In this document: positions 62,615 through 64,000 of the stretch, in pieces
How the letters are laid out: each line of letters begins with the position of its first letter
How positions within the stretch are numbered: the first letter of the stretch is position 1
DNA from: Chitinophaga tropicalis
Lineage (GTDB): Bacteria > Bacteroidota > Bacteroidia > Chitinophagales > Chitinophagaceae
Assembly (NCBI RefSeq): GCF_009758205.1
Contig: NZ_WRXN01000005.1
Coordinates: 434,001-498,000, forward strand
DNA length: 64,000 nucleotides
Direction: 5' to 3'
The notes under the pieces: generated by a model
What the model saw: the letters and a program-made list of their open reading frames with translations, nothing else
The model's database searches: none
What the model was told of the DNA's origin: nothing
Position numbers and translations under genes: made by a program

Positions 62615-64000
62615 ATGAAAAGAAAGTTACTGACCGTTTCTTTACTGATACTTTTCATCGTTAATAAGAGCAATGCACAGGATGCCCATTACTGGGAATC
62701 ATCTTTCAGTCCCGGGGGATTCCTGCTTCCGGGAGCAGTGATAGCAAATGACCGGGACAGTGGGTTGTTCTACTATAACCCTGCCCTACTGGCCATTCAT
62801 CCCAAGAACAGTGTTTCAATTTCAGCAAACATATACGAATTTGAGCGGGTAAGGATAAGGGACGGCATAGGCAGGAATAAGCCTTTGAAAAGCAGCCGGC
62901 CCCGTATTGTTCCTCAAATGGTGTCTGGTACTCTTATCTTCAATAAACTGGCTATTGGTTATGCGCTGATCCATAATCCAATTATCAGTTATACTACCGG
63001 GCAAAGGCAGGATAAACAAATGGATGTACTGGACAATTCATATAGCCCGGGGTTGGAATACTATGTAGGGCAATACTCTGCGAGTAATCATATTAACCAG
63101 ACCATTGCGAGCATCAGTGCCGGCAGGAAGCTGAATGAACGGCTGGCGCTGGGTTTTACGATGGAGGTGCAGCAACGATCGCAGGACATCTTTGAAGATT
63201 ACAGGTCCAGGGCCATTGTCAACACAGATACTACTGTTCTGGGGCCTGTTACCAGCAGCAGTTATTCTTATGAAGCATCTTATACACATATTGGTATGCG
63301 TATGAAAGCCGGTCTTTCATATGATGCGGGCAAACATCATTTTGGATTGCTGTTGTCTTCTCCGATGATCACATTGAAAGGGTTTTCTGTTATTCAGAGT
63401 GACCTGTATATATCAAACCTGCATATTCCCAATACCGGTCTCAATGAAAATCTACTGGCGAATGACCGGCAAACAGAACTTCCTGCCAGATACAAACTTC
63501 CATTCAGCATAGCGGCGGCTTACGCCATTGACTATAATAAGGGACAGATATACCTGGCTGCCGAATATTTCAGCAAGGTAAGCGGTTACAACATTATTAC
63601 TCCGAGGACTGAATCTTTTATTAGGCCTGATACCGGCAATATAAACACAAATACGTCAGCTCTGCTGCGGCTACGGGATGAACATAAAAAAGTAACCAAT
63701 TTTGCATTGGGTATAAGCTATTTCCTGAATCCCAACTTTACTGCTTTTGGATCATTCCGGACTGACTTCAGCTATGCAACACCCGAGCCTGCTGAGTTTA
63801 ATGGCAACAGGCCATATAAGGTAACCTGGAATACATGGCATGCGCAGCTGGGTGGGAACTTCAGAAGACGCAAATTTAACCTTCGCAGTGGATTGATGTT
63901 CAGTTATGGCAGAACGTCCCGATATAAACAGCCGGTCAATTTCGACAATCCGAATGAGTATAATCTTCTTTTGGGGAATCCTGGTTATGTGAAAGGTGTC
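62615..64000 (+). CDS. FadL/PorV-like outer membrane beta-barrel, cut by window edge
   Basis: At least 462 residues, running past the window end. A signal peptide (MKRKLLTVSLLILFIVNKSN, cut after AQ) is followed by SGLFYYNPALLAIHPKNSVS, which is the typical start of FadL/TodX-type or PorV barrels. Many alternating beta strands follow (LALGFTMEVQQRSQDIFED, AGLSYDAGKHHFGLLLSSPM, KFNLRSGLMFSYGR). It lies 188 bp from the divergent PI-PLC gene. Probably an outer membrane transporter or secretion accessory; the C-terminus is needed to decide. Confidence 0.75.
   Translation, partial: MKRKLLTVSLLILFIVNKSNAQDAHYWESSFSPGGFLLPGAVIANDRDSGLFYYNPALLAIHPKNSVSISANIYEFERVRIRDGIGRNKPLKSSRPRIVPQMVSGTLIFNKLAIGYALIHNPIISYTTGQRQDKQMDVLDNSYSPGLEYYVGQYSASNHINQTIASISAGRKLNERLALGFTMEVQQRSQDIFEDYRSRAIVNTDTTVLGPVTSSSYSYEASYTHIGMRMKAGLSYDAGKHHFGLLLSSPMITLKGFSVIQSDLYISNLHIPNTGLNENLLANDRQTELPARYKLPFSIAAAYAIDYNKGQIYLAAEYFSKVSGYNIITPRTESFIRPDTGNINTNTSALLRLRDEHKKVTNFALGISYFLNPNFTAFGSFRTDFSYATPEPAEFNGNRPYKVTWNTWHAQLGGNFRRRKFNLRSGLMFSYGRTSRYKQPVNFDNPNEYNLLLGNPGYVKGV

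Overview
The window looks like chromosome of a Bacteroidota bacterium, most likely family Chitinophagaceae and resembling Chitinophaga. The signs are tetratricopeptide histidine kinases with a HisKA_2 phosphorylation domain, many lipoproteins with a cysteine right after a short hydrophobic leader, NEW3, DUF5107 and GSDH proteins, a YD-repeat/RHS wall protein, TAnnTTTG-type -7 boxes and weak Shine-Dalgarno sequences. No rRNA, tRNA, CRISPR array or insertion sequence was recognised. The family assignment is inference from gene style; no phylogenetic marker is present.

Layout. 1-6.5 kb: minus-strand sensory operon (TPR kinase, sigma-54 response regulator, multi-GAF sigma-54 activator cut by the window edge). 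7-14.7 kb: minus-strand genes for two heme peroxidases (DyP type and a minimal catalase), a small companion, a short-chain dehydrogenase and a complete TolC/HlyD/MFS efflux set, probably an oxidative or xenobiotic stress locus. 14.8-17.5 kb: an HD-phosphohydrolase fused to a Pycsar-effector-like membrane domain, an AraC relic and a DUF1826-like gene. 17.7-24.9 kb: two HxlR regulators, each divergent from the enzyme-like gene it probably controls, with lipoproteins between them. 25-30.6 kb: a polymorphic-toxin locus with a 5'-truncated RHS protein ending in a metzincin-like protease domain, three tandem small exported paralogues that look like immunity genes (the middle one frameshifted), a DUF1493-like gene and a chimeric CdiI/hexapeptide gene. 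30.9-35.5 kb: a compact replication-type module (small HTH protein, winged-helix initiator-like protein, DnaC-like ATPase, RteC-like gene) next to an iteron-like array, suggesting a domesticated mobile element. 35.5-42.6 kb: serine hydrolase, ABC exporter, a subtilase lacking two catalytic residues, and a GSDH-type sugar dehydrogenase. 42.6-48.6 kb: a carbohydrate locus (DUF5107/TPR protein, sugar porter, divergent AraC regulator). 48.6-56.6 kb: alpha/beta hydrolase, NlpC/P60 peptidase, DinB protein, a NEW3 plus ABC transporter operon, an HGSNAT-like acyltransferase, an Lrp regulator and a membrane protein. 56.8-64 kb: a giant TraB/GumN protein, a PI-PLC with an N-terminal propeller-like region, and a partial outer-membrane barrel.

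The most unusual items are the RHS metzincin toxin with its decaying immunity array (25-30.6 kb), the HD-PycTM fusion (14.8-16 kb), the iteron-like array beside the replication module (35.3 kb), the catalytically dead subtilase (38.8-40.3 kb) and a triple palindrome operator (23.8 kb). All functions are inferred from sequence read by eye; no database search was possible.
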